Source of the DNA: Methylobacterium sp. SyP6R
GTDB lineage: Bacteria > Pseudomonadota > Alphaproteobacteria > Rhizobiales > Beijerinckiaceae
NCBI RefSeq assembly: GCF_019216885.1
Contig: NZ_JAAQRC020000001.1
Coordinates: forward strand, 4,529,501-4,593,500
Direction of reading: 5' to 3'
DNA: 64,000 nt
Shown: one piece after another, positions 55,255 through 64,000 of the stretch
Numbering within the stretch: the first letter of the stretch is position 1
Layout: every line of letters begins with the position of its first letter
Translations under genes and position numbers: made by a program
Notes under the pieces: generated by a model
Told to the model about the DNA's origin: nothing
Databases searched by the model: none
What the model saw: only the letters and a program-made list of their open reading frames with translations

Positions 55255-56109
55255 CTACTTGCAGTCCTTGCTCTCGGGCAAGAGGTCGATGCGCGACAGC
55301 TCGCCCTTCAGCGAGAACTCGCCGTAATCGAGGCGCAGCGCGCCGCTGACGCCGTTCTCGTAGAGGTCGAAGGCCAGGACATAGACCGGGGTCCGCTCCC
55401 CCTCCCCCGGTGAGAAGTAGCTCAGCGTGACGGGCCAGTGCGGCATCGCCGCCATCGCGCCGTCGCGCAACGCCGCCTCGACCGGGGCGGCGGGCTTCTG
55501 CGTCGCGCCGGTCTCGGCCGTCGATCCGGGCTTCGCCGCGACGCGCTGCGGGCCGATCACCGCCAGGGTGTCGTAGACCTTGCGGCCGTCATCCGAGCCG
55601 TCGAACACCTTGACGGCGACGGTGGATTGCCCGGCCCGGGCGGCCTCGATCAGACGCCGCATGTGGGCGGCCGGAAACAGCACCTCGCCCGGCACCGCCA
55701 GCTCGCCGCGCTTGGGCTGCTTGAGGGTGATGTCGAGCCCCTTGCCACCGCGCTCGGCATTGCCGTCGACGGGGGCCGCGGTCTTGCCGTTGAGGTCGGA
55801 CTGGGTGCGGAAGCGGAAGCTGCGCCCGTCGCCGCTCTCGAAGGTGGTGTTGCGCAGGTCGGAGGTGCGGGTGCCGCTCTCCGAGCTCTCCAGCACCGTC
55901 ACCTGCCGGTATTGCAGGGCGAAGCCCTTGCAGGAATCGCCGGTGAAATCGAACACGATCCGGCCGCGGGCGCCCTCGACCGCGCGGGTGCCGGAACTGC
56001 CGGACAGGGACAGGTCGTAGACGGCACGATGGGGCGCGAGATGCACCGCCTCCGCCGCCATCGCGGGCGAGGAGAGCGCGAGCAGGACGCACGCGAGGAG
56101 TGATCGCAT
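55255..56109 (-). CDS. eipB: Cell envelope integrity protein EipB (DUF1849)
   Basis: 284 residues: a signal peptide (1-19, MRSLLACVLLALSSPAMAA) and a beta-spiral domain with HLAPHRAVYDLSLSGSSG, GDSCKGFALQYRQ and SGALRLDYGEFSLKGELSRI. Two Cys (about 60 and the penultimate residue of SKDCK) match the conserved EipB disulfide. EipB is a periplasmic protein needed for envelope integrity in Brucella. ATG at 56109 has a GGGAGACC site; a longer open frame to 56295 lacks signal features. Confidence 0.9.
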   Translation of the reverse strand: MRSLLACVLLALSSPAMAAEAVHLAPHRAVYDLSLSGSSGTRAVEGARGRIVFDFTGDSCKGFALQYRQVTVLESSESGTRTSDLRNTTFESGDGRSFRFRTQSDLNGKTAAPVDGNAERGGKGLDITLKQPKRGELAVPGEVLFPAAHMRRLIEAARAGQSTVAVKVFDGSDDGRKVYDTLAVIGPQRVAAKPGSTAETGATQKPAAPVEAALRDGAMAAMPHWPVTLSYFSPGEGERTPVYVLAFDLYENGVSGALRLDYGEFSLKGELSRIDLLPESKDCK

Positions 56110-56650
56110 GAGGTCTCCCGGGGCGGCCGTCGGTGCTGGCGTCGGCCCTGTTGGTCGTCTCAAGATAGGCCCCGCCCCGGCCCCCGGCAACGTGCCGGCC
56201 GCCGCCGGCGCGGCCGAGGCCGTGGCATCGCTGCCACGCTTGCGGAGGACAGTCGTGACAACCGGGAGTTGGCGGGCGTCGTGGCGCTCTTTCAACCCGA
56301 GGCAGCAGCGTGTGGCGGCGCGCCGACGATCTCCGATCTTTCCGGCAAACCATTGTTTTCAAAGGAGTTTGCTTCGAGTTCGACGGGGCCGGGCAAGCCC
56401 TGGCGCCCGATCGGCGACACGTTCCGGACGGGCTCGGAGGCCGGCTCCGGCGCGGGGAAAAACCAACTCGGCGGGAGCCGGACTCTTGCGCGGATGTTAG
56501 GCCGTCCTGTAGGTTCACCCCCGTCGCCACCGCTCCAGGCGTGGCGGCGATCACCAGCAGGATCGGATGGATTGGACGCGCGGTCGAGCGGCGGACCGCT
56601 CGCGGCTGCGTGCCGATTCCATGGGTGATGTCGGGGGAGTGGAGGCGGCG
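56110..56650. other. 541-bp intergenic region upstream of gcrA
   Basis: I see no supported gene. Two GANTC sites, the CcrM methylation target in this group, lie in the gcrA upstream region: GACTC at 56481-56485 and GATTC at 56615-56619. I cannot place a promoter with confidence. Confidence 0.4.
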
Positions 56651-57169
56651 ATGATGGATGCGGGTCCGAGCTGGACGAAGGAACGCGTCGAGCTTCTCAA
56701 GCGGCTGTGGAGCGACGGCCGCAGCGCCAGCCAGATCGCGGCGGAGATCGGCGGCGTCTCCCGCAACGCGGTCATCGGCAAGGTCCATCGCCTCGGCCTC
56801 GCCGGACGCGTGCTGAAGGCCAACGGCGCCGCGCCGGCCGGCGGCCGTCGTCCCCGGCCCGAATCCGGTGCGGCCGCGCCCGTCGCCGAGACTCCGTCGA
56901 TGCTCGCCCCCGCGCCGCCGGCCCTCGCCCTGGTTCAGCCCGCGCCGTCCTCCGCGACGGTGGCGCTGCCGGAGAGCGCCCGCGTCACCATCATGGAACT
57001 CCGGGAATTCATGTGCCGCTGGCCGATGGGCGACCCGTCCACGCCCGATTTCCGCTTCTGCGGCGACCGCGCGATCGCCGGCCTGCCGTATTGCACCCAT
57101 CACTGCCGCATTGCCTACCAGCCCGCCGCCGAGCGCAAGCGCGAGCGCAAGGTCGTCGGTTTCCGCTAG
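56651..57169 (+). CDS. gcrA: GcrA cell-cycle regulator
   Basis: 172 residues. The N-terminal DNA-binding domain is MDAGPSWTKERVELLKRLWS with QIAAEIGGVSRNAVIGKVHR; a variable Ala/Pro linker follows; the C-terminus has ITIMELREFMC-like VTIMELREFMCRWPMGDP and Cys/His residues (FCGDRAIAGLPYCTHHC). GcrA binds sigma-70 RNA polymerase and acts at methylated GANTC sites in Caulobacter. ATG 56651 (or 56654) follows GTGGAGG. Confidence 0.94.
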   Translation: MMDAGPSWTKERVELLKRLWSDGRSASQIAAEIGGVSRNAVIGKVHRLGLAGRVLKANGAAPAGGRRPRPESGAAAPVAETPSMLAPAPPALALVQPAPSSATVALPESARVTIMELREFMCRWPMGDPSTPDFRFCGDRAIAGLPYCTHHCRIAYQPAAERKRERKVVGFR

Positions 57170-57322
57170 GGTTTTGGTCTGCGCGGCGCGTCGCGGCTCA
57201 CCTGCACAGGTCCCTTCGAACGGATTGACGATATCGTTCAAATCCTAACGAATCCTGTCCGCCGCTCGGGCGCGGAACACGACCGTGGCATGAGGCCTGC
57301 GGGCATTGGGGTTTTCCCACCC

Positions 57323-57472
57323 GCGACCTCATCCTGAGGTGTTGGTCCAATCGAAGATGGACTGACCTCGAAGGAGGGCTCCAGGGATCGCTGTGGTCTC
57401 CGGAGCCCTCCTTCGAGGCTCACTTCGTTCGCATGCGATCTTCGATCGCCAGCACCTCAGGATGAGGTCGCG
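57323..57472. repeat. Palindromic repeat, family A copy 5
   Basis: 150-bp copy with standard ends and an inserted GCATGCGATCTTCGATCG segment in the right half. It fills most of the gap 57170-57565; no gene is seen there. Confidence 0.9.
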
Positions 57473-57565
57473 GGTAGGACAGGTGATCGCCGGGGATTTC
57501 ATGCCCCTGTCGTCTTGCGGCGGCGGACGCATCGTAGCCCGCCACCGTGCCGTGACGCGCCTCCC

Positions 57566-59305
57566 TCACACGGTCTCGCCGCGCCGCCGCCGCTCCGCAT
57601 CGTCCCAGACGGTGAGCGGCTGGTAGTCGGGCACGAAGCCGAGGCCCTTGCGGGCATCCGACGACACCGCGACCTGCGACGTCTTGACGTCGATCAGCGC
57701 CGGGGCGTTGGCGGCCAGCGCCCGCGCGATCGCCGGAGCCAGATCCCCCGGGCGCTCGACCCGCTCGCCATGGGCGCCGAGCGCCCGGGCCATCGCGGCG
57801 TAGTCCGAATCGGCCAGCAGCGTGCCGACGACCCGGCCGCCGTAATTGAATTCCTGGTCGTAGCGCTCGATGTTCCAGGCGGCGTTGTTGGACACGATGA
57901 TGACCGGCTTCGCCCCATGGCGGACCGCGGTGTCGATCTCCATCGCGTTGATGCCGAACGCGCCGTCTCCGGTGACGCAGATCACCTGCCGGTCGGGGAA
58001 GGCCAGCGAGGCGGCGGTGGCGTAGGGCACGCCGATGCCGAGGCAGCCGAAGGCGCCGGCATCGAGATAGGTCCGCGCCTCGAGACCGACCCGGGCGAAG
58101 CTGAGAAGATCGCCGCCATCGGCCACCGCGATGTAGTCGGGGGACGCCACATGCCGGATCGCCGCGAAGATCGCCGCCGGGTGGATGCGGCCGTCCTCGC
58201 CGGTCTGCGGCACCGCCGCACCGGTGGAGCGCTTGAGATGGCGGGCCCGCAAACCCTCCGCCCAGGTCTTGTCGCGGGCGGGCGCGTGGTTGCCGGCGGC
58301 GTCCACGATCGCGGCCAGCGCCAGCGCGGGGGTCGCGAGCAGTTCCGGCTCGCCGCGGCGGTTGTCGACGAGTTCGCCTGCCGTGTCGGCGATGCGCACG
58401 AAGCGGGCATCGGGAAACACCGCCGGCGAGCCGTAGCCGAGCTGGTAGTCGAGCTTGCGGCCGATCACGAGAACGACATCGGCCTCGGTCATCGCGGCGG
58501 CCCGCATGGCCCCCACCGTCGCGGGATGATCGGCCGGGACCAGGCCGCGGCTCTCCTGCGTGTCGAGATAGACCGCGCCCAGCGCATCGAGGAGGCGCAC
58601 CAGCTCGGGACCGGCCGTCTTGGCGCCGCGGCCGGTCACCACCAGCGGGCGACGCGCCCCCCACAGCACCTCGACGGCCTGGGCGACTCCGGCCGGATCG
58701 GGCGGCAGCACCCGCGGCGCCTTGGGCGCCATCCAGTCGTCCAGCACCAGCTGCGGCGGCACGTGGGCGCGCAGCACGTCGGTCGGGATCTCGATGTAGA
58801 CCGGGCCCGGCTCGCCGAGATCGCCCATGGCGCGGGCGACCGCCTCGTCGAGCTCGCGGATCACCTGGTCGGCGACCCGGGCGGTGCGCGACTGGCGGGT
58901 GACGGGCCGCAGGATGTCGACGTGCGGGATGTCCTGGAGCGGCCCGAGATTGGCCTGCGGCCGCGAGGTGCAGCCGCCGATCAACAGCACCGGGACGCGG
59001 GCGAGCGAGGCGTTGGCGACGCCGGTGACGCAATTGGTGACGCCGGGCCCGGCGGTCGCCATGCAGACCCCGAGTTCCCCGGTCAGCTCGGCATGGGCAT
59101 GCGCCATGTGGACGGCGGCGCCCTCGTCGCGCACGTCGACGATGCGGATGCCGAGGCGGGCGCAATGGTCCCAGATCGGCTGGATGTGGCCGCCCTGGAG
59201 CCCGAACACCCGATCGACGCCCCGCGCCTTCAGGAACTGCGCGATCCAGGCGGCGCAGGATTGCCCGTCGGCGTTGAGGTCCTGGACGGTGGCCGGTTGG
59301 CTCAT
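57566..59305 (-). CDS. TPP-dependent enzyme, acetolactate synthase / hydroxyacyl-CoA lyase family
   Basis: 579 residues in the standard three domains: PYR domain with catalytic Glu61 ([19 protein letters not shown]), [20 protein letters not shown], a middle domain, and the PP domain with [17 protein letters not shown] and NNAAWN for Mg-TPP. It resembles acetolactate synthase large subunits and 2-hydroxyacyl-CoA lyases; no small regulatory subunit gene is adjacent, and an acyl-CoA ligase is, so a lyase acting on a CoA ester is plausible (inference). ATG 59305 follows GGGAGGG. Confidence 0.85.
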   Translation of the reverse strand: MSQPATVQDLNADGQSCAAWIAQFLKARGVDRVFGLQGGHIQPIWDHCARLGIRIVDVRDEGAAVHMAHAHAELTGELGVCMATAGPGVTNCVTGVANASLARVPVLLIGGCTSRPQANLGPLQDIPHVDILRPVTRQSRTARVADQVIRELDEAVARAMGDLGEPGPVYIEIPTDVLRAHVPPQLVLDDWMAPKAPRVLPPDPAGVAQAVEVLWGARRPLVVTGRGAKTAGPELVRLLDALGAVYLDTQESRGLVPADHPATVGAMRAAAMTEADVVLVIGRKLDYQLGYGSPAVFPDARFVRIADTAGELVDNRRGEPELLATPALALAAIVDAAGNHAPARDKTWAEGLRARHLKRSTGAAVPQTGEDGRIHPAAIFAAIRHVASPDYIAVADGGDLLSFARVGLEARTYLDAGAFGCLGIGVPYATAASLAFPDRQVICVTGDGAFGINAMEIDTAVRHGAKPVIIVSNNAAWNIERYDQEFNYGGRVVGTLLADSDYAAMARALGAHGERVERPGDLAPAIARALAANAPALIDVKTSQVAVSSDARKGLGFVPDYQPLTVWDDAERRRRGETV

Positions 59306-59416
59306 GGGTTTCCCTCCCGTTCGTGTCGTTGTTCGCGCTTTCGGCGCGCCATGCTCGCCTAGGAACTTGTTCCGGGTGAGGTGGGCATCCTTGCAGAGCG
59401 GGTACAAGCGCAACGG

Positions 59417-59610
59417 CTGAGAGCGTGACCCCCTCCCCCCTCTGCGGAGCAGGTCGGGAGAGGGGAGCCACGCGTCCGGATGAGGCGGAACCGTTCTGAC
59501 GGGCGCCCTCTGGAACAGCGTCGCGCTGCCCCTCTCGGCGGGACTTCGTGCCGCTGCGCTCGCATCCGCTCGCCACCCTCCTCCGCAGAGGGGGAGGGTC
59601 ACGCTCTCGG
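59417..59610. repeat. Long inverted repeat between the lyase and ligase genes
   Basis: Arms of about 30 bp begin CTGAGAGCGTGACCCCCTCC (59417) and end GGTCACGCTCTCGG (59610). They contain CTCTGCGGAG and CTCCGCAGAG and are about 130 bp apart. This fills the gap 59306-59668; I see no gene. Confidence 0.65.
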
Positions 59611-59668
59611 CCGTCACTCCGGCACCGCGCAACCTCCTGTGTCGTGGACCGTAGGAGACTACAGCCCC

Positions 59669-61231
59669 CTACCCCTCCCCCCGCACCAGCCTGTCCTTCA
59701 ACTTCCGGTGCAGGTTCTTCCCCGTGGCGGTCCGGGGCATCGCTTCGTCGGCCATGAACGAGACCGTGCGCGGGCGCTTGAAGCCGGCGAGACGGTCCTT
59801 GCACCAGCCGAGGATGTCGGCCTCGCTGGCCGAGGCCCCGTCGCGCAGCACGATGACGGCGTGGACGCGCTCGCCCCAGGTCTCGTCCGGCAGGCCGATC
59901 ACCGCCACGTCGTGCACCGCGGGATGGCCGCCGAGCAGGGCCTCGACCTCGGACGGATAGATGTTCTCGCCGCCCGAGATGATCATGTTGCTCTTGCGGT
60001 CGACGAGGTGGATGAAGCCGTCGGCGTCGCGCCGGGCCATGTCGCCGACGGTGCAGTACTCGCCGCGAAACGCCTCCCGGGTCTTCTCCGGCAGCTTCCA
60101 GTAGCCGTCGAACAGATAGGGGTTCGAGCAGAACAATTCGCCGGCCTCGCCGTCCGGCACTTCGTTGCCGGCCTCATCCAGCAGCCGGATCGGCGCCGAG
60201 CCGACGCATTCGCGGCCGACCGAGCCGAGCTTGGTGAATTGCTCGGGCGGGTGCAGCATCGTCGCCCAGCCGACCTCGGTGGCGCCGTACAATTCGTAGA
60301 GCCCGGAATTCGGGAAGAACTCCATCACGGCCCGCTTGGTGTCGGGCCGGGCCGGGGCCGAGGAGATCATCAGCCGGGTGATGCGGGTGAGGTCGTAGCG
60401 CGCCTTCGCCGCCTCGCTGAGACCCAGCATCATCGCGTAGTGGGTCGGCACCAGGGAGGTGAAGCTCGCCCCGCCCTCGGAGAGGGCCCGCACGCAATGC
60501 TCGGGATCGAAGCTCTTGCGCGAATACACGCTGGTGACGCCGCCGCAATAGCTGAAGGCGCCGAAGAAGTAGAGCGAGTTGGCATGGCAGAGCGGCATGA
60601 CCAGCAGGGCCGAATCGCGCCGGTGGATGCCGAGCTCGATCTCCGTGATCATCGACAGCATGGCGGCGCCGCGATGCGAGCGGATCGCGCCCTTCGGCTT
60701 GCCGGTGGTGCCCGAGGTATACATCAGCATCCACGGATCGGCCGGATCGATCGCGATGCCTGGCTCGTCCTCGCGGGCCTTGCCGATCAGGTCCTCGTAA
60801 TCCGAGAATCCCGCGGGGCAGGGCGTCCGCCCGAACCACACCACGCGGGATTCGGCGACGGGCAGGTCGGCGCGGATCTCCTCGATCGTGCCGGCCAGTT
60901 CATCCTGGAGAATCAGGGCCGATACCTCGGCATCCTCCAGGATGTAGCGGACTTCCCCGCCGACCAGCCGGAAGTTGATCGGCACCGCGACGAGGCCGGC
61001 CTTCGCCATCGCGGCGTAGATCTCCAGCCACTCGACGCAGTTATAGGCCAGCACCGCCACCCGCTCGCCCTTCCGGAGGCCGAGGCCCAGGAGGGCGTTG
61101 GCGAGGCGGCAGGCCCGGCCGTTCCACTGCCGGAACGTCATCGCGCGCTCGAGGTCGCGTGCGCCGATCCGGTCGGGCTGCAGGCGCGCCTGGACGGCGA
61201 GCATCTGTCCGGGCGTGAGCACATCCCTCAT
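59669..61231 (-). CDS. Acyl-CoA ligase (AMP-forming)
   Basis: 520 residues, ANL superfamily: P-loop YTSGTTGKPKGAIRSH, adenylation motif YELYGATEVGW, hinge region ISGGENIYPSEVEALLGGHP, and the terminal Lys in PRTATGKNLHRKL. It activates a carboxylic acid to its CoA ester with ATP. It is located between the TRAP binding-protein gene and the TPP-enzyme gene on the same strand, so it probably activates the acid that the transporter brings in. The substrate is unknown. ATG 61231 was chosen for its agreement with family N-termini. Confidence 0.9.
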   Translation of the reverse strand: MRDVLTPGQMLAVQARLQPDRIGARDLERAMTFRQWNGRACRLANALLGLGLRKGERVAVLAYNCVEWLEIYAAMAKAGLVAVPINFRLVGGEVRYILEDAEVSALILQDELAGTIEEIRADLPVAESRVVWFGRTPCPAGFSDYEDLIGKAREDEPGIAIDPADPWMLMYTSGTTGKPKGAIRSHRGAAMLSMITEIELGIHRRDSALLVMPLCHANSLYFFGAFSYCGGVTSVYSRKSFDPEHCVRALSEGGASFTSLVPTHYAMMLGLSEAAKARYDLTRITRLMISSAPARPDTKRAVMEFFPNSGLYELYGATEVGWATMLHPPEQFTKLGSVGRECVGSAPIRLLDEAGNEVPDGEAGELFCSNPYLFDGYWKLPEKTREAFRGEYCTVGDMARRDADGFIHLVDRKSNMIISGGENIYPSEVEALLGGHPAVHDVAVIGLPDETWGERVHAVIVLRDGASASEADILGWCKDRLAGFKRPRTVSFMADEAMPRTATGKNLHRKLKDRLVRGEG

Positions 61232-61302
61232 CGTGGTCGTCCTCGTCTGGTCTCTCGGCGCGAGATGGGTTGGGTCGATCGTCGTACGGGCCCGTCCCAC
61301 CC

Positions 61303-61450
61303 GCGACCTCATCCTGAGGTGCTGGCGATCGGAGATCGCATTCGACCGGAGGGAGCCTCGAAGGAGGGCTCCAGTGATCTCGGAGACATCTGGAGCCCTC
61401 CTTCGAGGTCAGTCGATCTTCGATCGACCAACTCCTCCGGATGAGGAGGA
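61303..61450. repeat. Palindromic repeat, family A copy 6
   Basis: Standard left end GCGACCTCATCCTGAGGTG. The right end is degenerate (CTCCTCCGGATGAGGAGG). It lies between the ligase and the TRAP binding-protein genes. Confidence 0.85.
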
Positions 61451-61502
61451 CGATGGGATCAAAGATTGGCTTCGATACCTTGGAAATAAATTTCTTTGCC
61501 TT

Positions 61503-62555
61503 CTACCCGATATCCCCGGCATATTTCTGCACCAGTGCCCAGGCCTCCGGCCCGAACTTCTCGCGCCATTGGCCGTAGAACTTCGTCGCCTTGAGCGCGG
61601 ACTGGAAGGACGCCGGATCGGTGGTGTTGAACACGAGCCCCTTTCCTTCCAGCTCCTTCTGCGTGTCGCGGTTGGCCGTTGCGATGTCGTCGCGTTCCCT
61701 CAACGCCGCGGCGTTGAGGTGCTTCTCCATGATCGCCCGCACGTCCGCCGGTACGCCCTTCCAGACCCGGCCGCTCGCCATCATCCAGAAGCCGTCCCAG
61801 GCGTGGTTGGTGAGCGAGCAGTATTTCTGCACCTCGTAGAACTTGGCGAAGTTGATCAGTGCCAGCGGGTTCTCCTGCCCGTCGGCGATCCGGGTCTGCA
61901 GGGCCGAATAGGCCTCGCTCAACGGGATGCTGACCGGCGCGGCGCCGAGTGCGGAGAACATCGAGACCCAGAGCGGTACCACCGGCACGCGGATCTTGAA
62001 GTTCTTGAGATCGTCGGGCGTGCGGATCGGCTTGGTGCTGGTGGTGATCTGGCGAAAGCCGTTGTCCCAGGTCGTCGCGAACGGGACGAGGTTCGCCTTC
62101 TCGATCGACTTGCGGATGTACCCGCCGACCTCGCCGTCCATCGCGGCCCAGACCTTGTCGTAGCTCGTGAAGGCGAAGCCGATGCCGGTGAGCGAGGTCG
62201 CCGGCACCAGGGTCGAGACCACGGTGCCCGGGAAGGTCGCGAGTTCGAGCGCCCCCGAGCGGATCTGGGACAGCATGTCCGAATCGCTGCCGAGCTGGTT
62301 CGACGGAAACAGGCTGATCTCGACCGCACCGTTCGTCTCCCGGGCGATGGCGGCGATCGCCTCCTTCAGCCGGACGTTGACCGGATGCGGCACCGGCAGG
62401 TCGGTGCCGAGCTTGAAGGCGAGCTTGGCGCCTTGCGCCAGGGCCGGACGCGGGACGCCGGCAGCGAGGCCTGCGGCGGCACCGAGGCCGCAGGTCAGCA
62501 GGTGTCGCCGGTGGAGACCTGTCCGGCGAAGCCCCCTGGGGCGGAGATCGGTCAT
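61503..62555 (-). CDS. dctP: TRAP transporter substrate-binding protein, DctP family
   Basis: 350 residues. A twin-arginine-like signal (RRHLLTCGLGAAAGLAAG, RR at 16-17; cleavage near residue 40) is followed by the DctP fold: LGTDLPVPHPVNVRLKEAIA, FPSNQLGSDSDMLSQIRSGA, and FKIRVPVVPLWVSMFSALGA with the conserved Arg that binds the substrate carboxylate. The membrane subunits DctQ and DctM are not in the window, unlike most TRAP loci. The gene is divergent from the GntR regulator across a strongly palindromic spacer. Confidence 0.9.
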   Translation of the reverse strand: MTDLRPRGLRRTGLHRRHLLTCGLGAAAGLAAGVPRPALAQGAKLAFKLGTDLPVPHPVNVRLKEAIAAIARETNGAVEISLFPSNQLGSDSDMLSQIRSGALELATFPGTVVSTLVPATSLTGIGFAFTSYDKVWAAMDGEVGGYIRKSIEKANLVPFATTWDNGFRQITTSTKPIRTPDDLKNFKIRVPVVPLWVSMFSALGAAPVSIPLSEAYSALQTRIADGQENPLALINFAKFYEVQKYCSLTNHAWDGFWMMASGRVWKGVPADVRAIMEKHLNAAALRERDDIATANRDTQKELEGKGLVFNTTDPASFQSALKATKFYGQWREKFGPEAWALVQKYAGDIG

Positions 62556-62618
62556 GGCGTTTCTCCCTCGGGAATTCCGAAGCCGGCGGCGTTGCCCGCC
62601 TTGCCGTTATTGAATTCG

Positions 62619-62637
62619 GAATTCGAATTTCGAATTC
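62619..62637. promoter_or_regulatory. AT-rich palindrome between dctP and the GntR gene
   Basis: GAATTCGAATTTCGAATTC is a 19-base palindrome (9-base arms, one central T). Another GAATTC is at 62612. It is conspicuous in very GC-rich DNA and lies in the shared 5' region of the two divergent genes, a natural place for the GntR operator. Binding is inferred. Confidence 0.55.
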
Positions 62638-62707
62638 GGTATTGCACGGGCCTCCGGTTTGCGCAACACGTCGGTGACGAGTTTTTGGCGTGAAGGGGGA
62701 TCCGGCC

Positions 62708-63427
62708 ATGGCCGGCGAGACGGATGACCGCAGCCCGACGCGCCACCGGCTCGTCGAACAGGTCTACGGTGCGATCTTCAGCGAGATCACCGAGGGGCGG
62801 CTGGCGCCGAACACGCGGCTGATCCAGGACGAGCTCGCCGATGCCTACGGCGTGTCGCGCCAGCCGGTGCAGCAGGCCCTGCTTCTCCTACGTAACCACG
62901 GCATCGTGCGCGATGCGCCGCGCCGCGGGCTGGTGGTGGCGCCGCTCGAAGCTTCGTTCGTGCAGAACCTCTACGAGGTGCGGGGCGTGCTGGAGGGCCT
63001 GACGAGCCGGCTCGCCGCCGAGCGCAACCCGGCCCGCGCCGGCCGGGAAGGCCCGCCCCTGGTGGCGGCCGGGCGCGCGGCGGCACAGGGCGGCGCGGTC
63101 GCGGAGCTGATCGCCGCCGACATCGCCTTCCACCGCTTCCTCGGCGAGATCGCCGACAACCCGATCATCGTCGAGACCGCGGCGCCGCACTTCAACCACC
63201 TGCGGCGGATCATGGGCGAGGTCCTGCGCGAGGACGAGGCGATGCCGGCTCGCATCTGGGACGAGCACGCGGCGATCCTCGACGCGATCGCGGCCGGCGA
63301 GGCCGAAAAGGCCGACCGCCTGTCGCGCCAACACATCGCCCGGGCCGCCACGATCTTCGTGGACCGGCTCAAGGCGCAGGAGGATGCCTTCGCCCAGGAG
63401 GCGCGGAGCCGGCGGGTCAGGCGGTAG
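62708..63427 (+). CDS. GntR-family regulator, FCD (FadR-like) type
   Basis: 239 residues. The N-terminal winged HTH (LVEQVYGAIFSEITEGRLAP, LADAYGVSRQPVQQALLLLR) is followed by an all-helical FCD ligand domain. It has the usual metal-binding Asp and His residues (AADIAFHRFL, IWDEHAAILDAI, RLSRQHI). Such proteins sense carboxylate metabolites. It probably controls the divergent dctP/ligase/lyase locus. Start at 62708 (ATG, AAGGGG site) was preferred to GTG at 62690. Confidence 0.92.
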   Translation: MAGETDDRSPTRHRLVEQVYGAIFSEITEGRLAPNTRLIQDELADAYGVSRQPVQQALLLLRNHGIVRDAPRRGLVVAPLEASFVQNLYEVRGVLEGLTSRLAAERNPARAGREGPPLVAAGRAAAQGGAVAELIAADIAFHRFLGEIADNPIIVETAAPHFNHLRRIMGEVLREDEAMPARIWDEHAAILDAIAAGEAEKADRLSRQHIARAATIFVDRLKAQEDAFAQEARSRRVRR

Positions 63428-63448
63428 AGCCGGCCGAGCCTTCCTCCC

Positions 63449-64000
63449 TCACCCCTCGATGATCGACCGGATCTTGGTCGCCAGCCCCTCGACCGGGAAC
63501 GGCTTGGTGATCATCTGCATCCCCGGGCCGAGATGCCCGTTGCCGAAGGCGGCGTTCTCGGCATAGCCGGTCATGAACAGCACCTTCAGGTTCGGGCGCA
63601 CCAGCCGGGCCTGGTCGGCGAGCTGGCGGCCATTGAGGCCCGGCAGGCCGACATCGGTGACCAGAAGGTCGATGTGTGAGGCCGATTGCAGCAGGCGCAG
63701 GCCCGCCGGCCCGTCGCCGGCCTCGAGCGTGCGGTAGCCGAGCTCGTGCAGCACCTCGATCACCAGGGCCCGCACGGTCGGGTCGTCCTCGACCACCAGG
63801 ACCGTCTCGCCGCGCTCGGCTCGCGGCGCCTCGCCCCGGATGTCCGAAGAGGCTTCGATCTCGCCGTGGTAGCGCGGCAGGTAGAGCTTGACCGTCGTGC
63901 CCTGCCCGGCCTCCGAATAGATCTTGACGTTGCCCTCCGACTGCTTGGCGAAGCCGTAGATCATCGACAGGCCGAGGCCCGTGCCCTGGCCGATGGGCTT
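63449..64000 (-). CDS. Hybrid sensor histidine kinase, C-terminal part (incomplete at window end)
   Basis: The window ends inside this gene, which enters on the minus strand from beyond 64000. Visible are the G2 box of the HATPase (GQGTGLGLSMIYGF), the ATPase end GQGTTVKLYLPRY, and a receiver domain (VLVVEDDPTVRALVIEVLHE, acceptor Asp in LLVTDVGLPGLNG, Lys in MITKPFP). So it is a hybrid kinase with a fused receiver; the sensor part is not seen. It is convergent with the GntR gene. Confidence 0.88.
   Translation of the reverse strand, partial: KPIGQGTGLGLSMIYGFAKQSEGNVKIYSEAGQGTTVKLYLPRYHGEIEASSDIRGEAPRAERGETVLVVEDDPTVRALVIEVLHELGYRTLEAGDGPAGLRLLQSASHIDLLVTDVGLPGLNGRQLADQARLVRPNLKVLFMTGYAENAAFGNGHLGPGMQMITKPFPVEGLATKIRSIIEG

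Noticed and set aside
56567..56650. Longer GcrA with 28 extra N-terminal residues
   Set aside because: The conserved GcrA N-terminus starts at MDAGPSW and a GGAGG site lies directly before the ATG pair at 56651/56654.

Overview
The window is GC-rich chromosomal DNA of an alphaproteobacterium of the order Hyphomicrobiales, most likely a Methylobacterium or close relative. The evidence is the combination of a NepR/EcfG general stress response pair, GcrA, DivK-PleD, EipB, a DUF2778 L,D-transpeptidase, OpgGH, many CsbD-like proteins and several families of short palindromic repeats. The genus is an inference, because no rRNA gene is present. I saw no tRNA, rRNA, CRISPR array or complete insertion sequence.

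Layout. 1-3.2 kb: end of a Gfo/Idh/MocA oxidoreductase, an SDR with a beta-keto acid cleavage enzyme, and a lytic transglycosylase. 3.4-15.4 kb: envelope and sugar-nucleotide genes (L,D-transpeptidase, glmS, glmU, opgG-opgH), interrupted by a fasciclin/anti-sigma/ECF sigma module and a DUF2270 membrane protein. 16.4-20.1 kb: an aldehyde dehydrogenase divergent from an AcoR-type sigma-54 activator, with a recognisable -24/-12 promoter and palindromic activator sites. 20.1-24.4 kb: Lrp regulator, hydroxylysine-kinase-like kinase, class III PLP enzyme and HAD hydrolase, probably a catabolic unit. 24.5-29.4 kb: DUF2252 protein and an Mfd-family translocase. 29.7-34.1 kb: stress cluster (31-residue protein, LEA-like repeat protein, three CsbD-type proteins, membrane protein, PAS-LuxR regulator with an EcfG-type promoter).

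34.3-36.3 kb is decaying: a frameshifted EcfG-like sigma gene with a NepR-like N-terminus, a truncated secreted-protein gene and an IS4-family transposase remnant. 36.3-41.7 kb: DUF779, moaC-moeA, nepR-ecfG and an alpha/beta hydrolase. 41.9-50.8 kb: a two-domain glycosyltransferase, a DUF1800-DUF1501 pair, cobQ and an outer-membrane barrel protein. 51.6-57.2 kb: divK-pleD, DUF3572-dinB, eipB and gcrA. 57.6-63.4 kb: a TPP-dependent lyase/synthase, an acyl-CoA ligase, a TRAP binding protein and a divergent GntR regulator, which look like one hydroxy-acid uptake and degradation locus. The window ends inside a hybrid sensor kinase.

The most unusual structure is intergenic. At least seven short repeat families occur. 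Two of them (102 bp, and 154-169 bp) are strongly folded, are flanked by matching trinucleotides in three of four intact copies, and sit inside or next to another palindromic repeat as if inserted there. One of their hairpins shows a compensatory base-pair change between copies. They look like small non-autonomous mobile elements.
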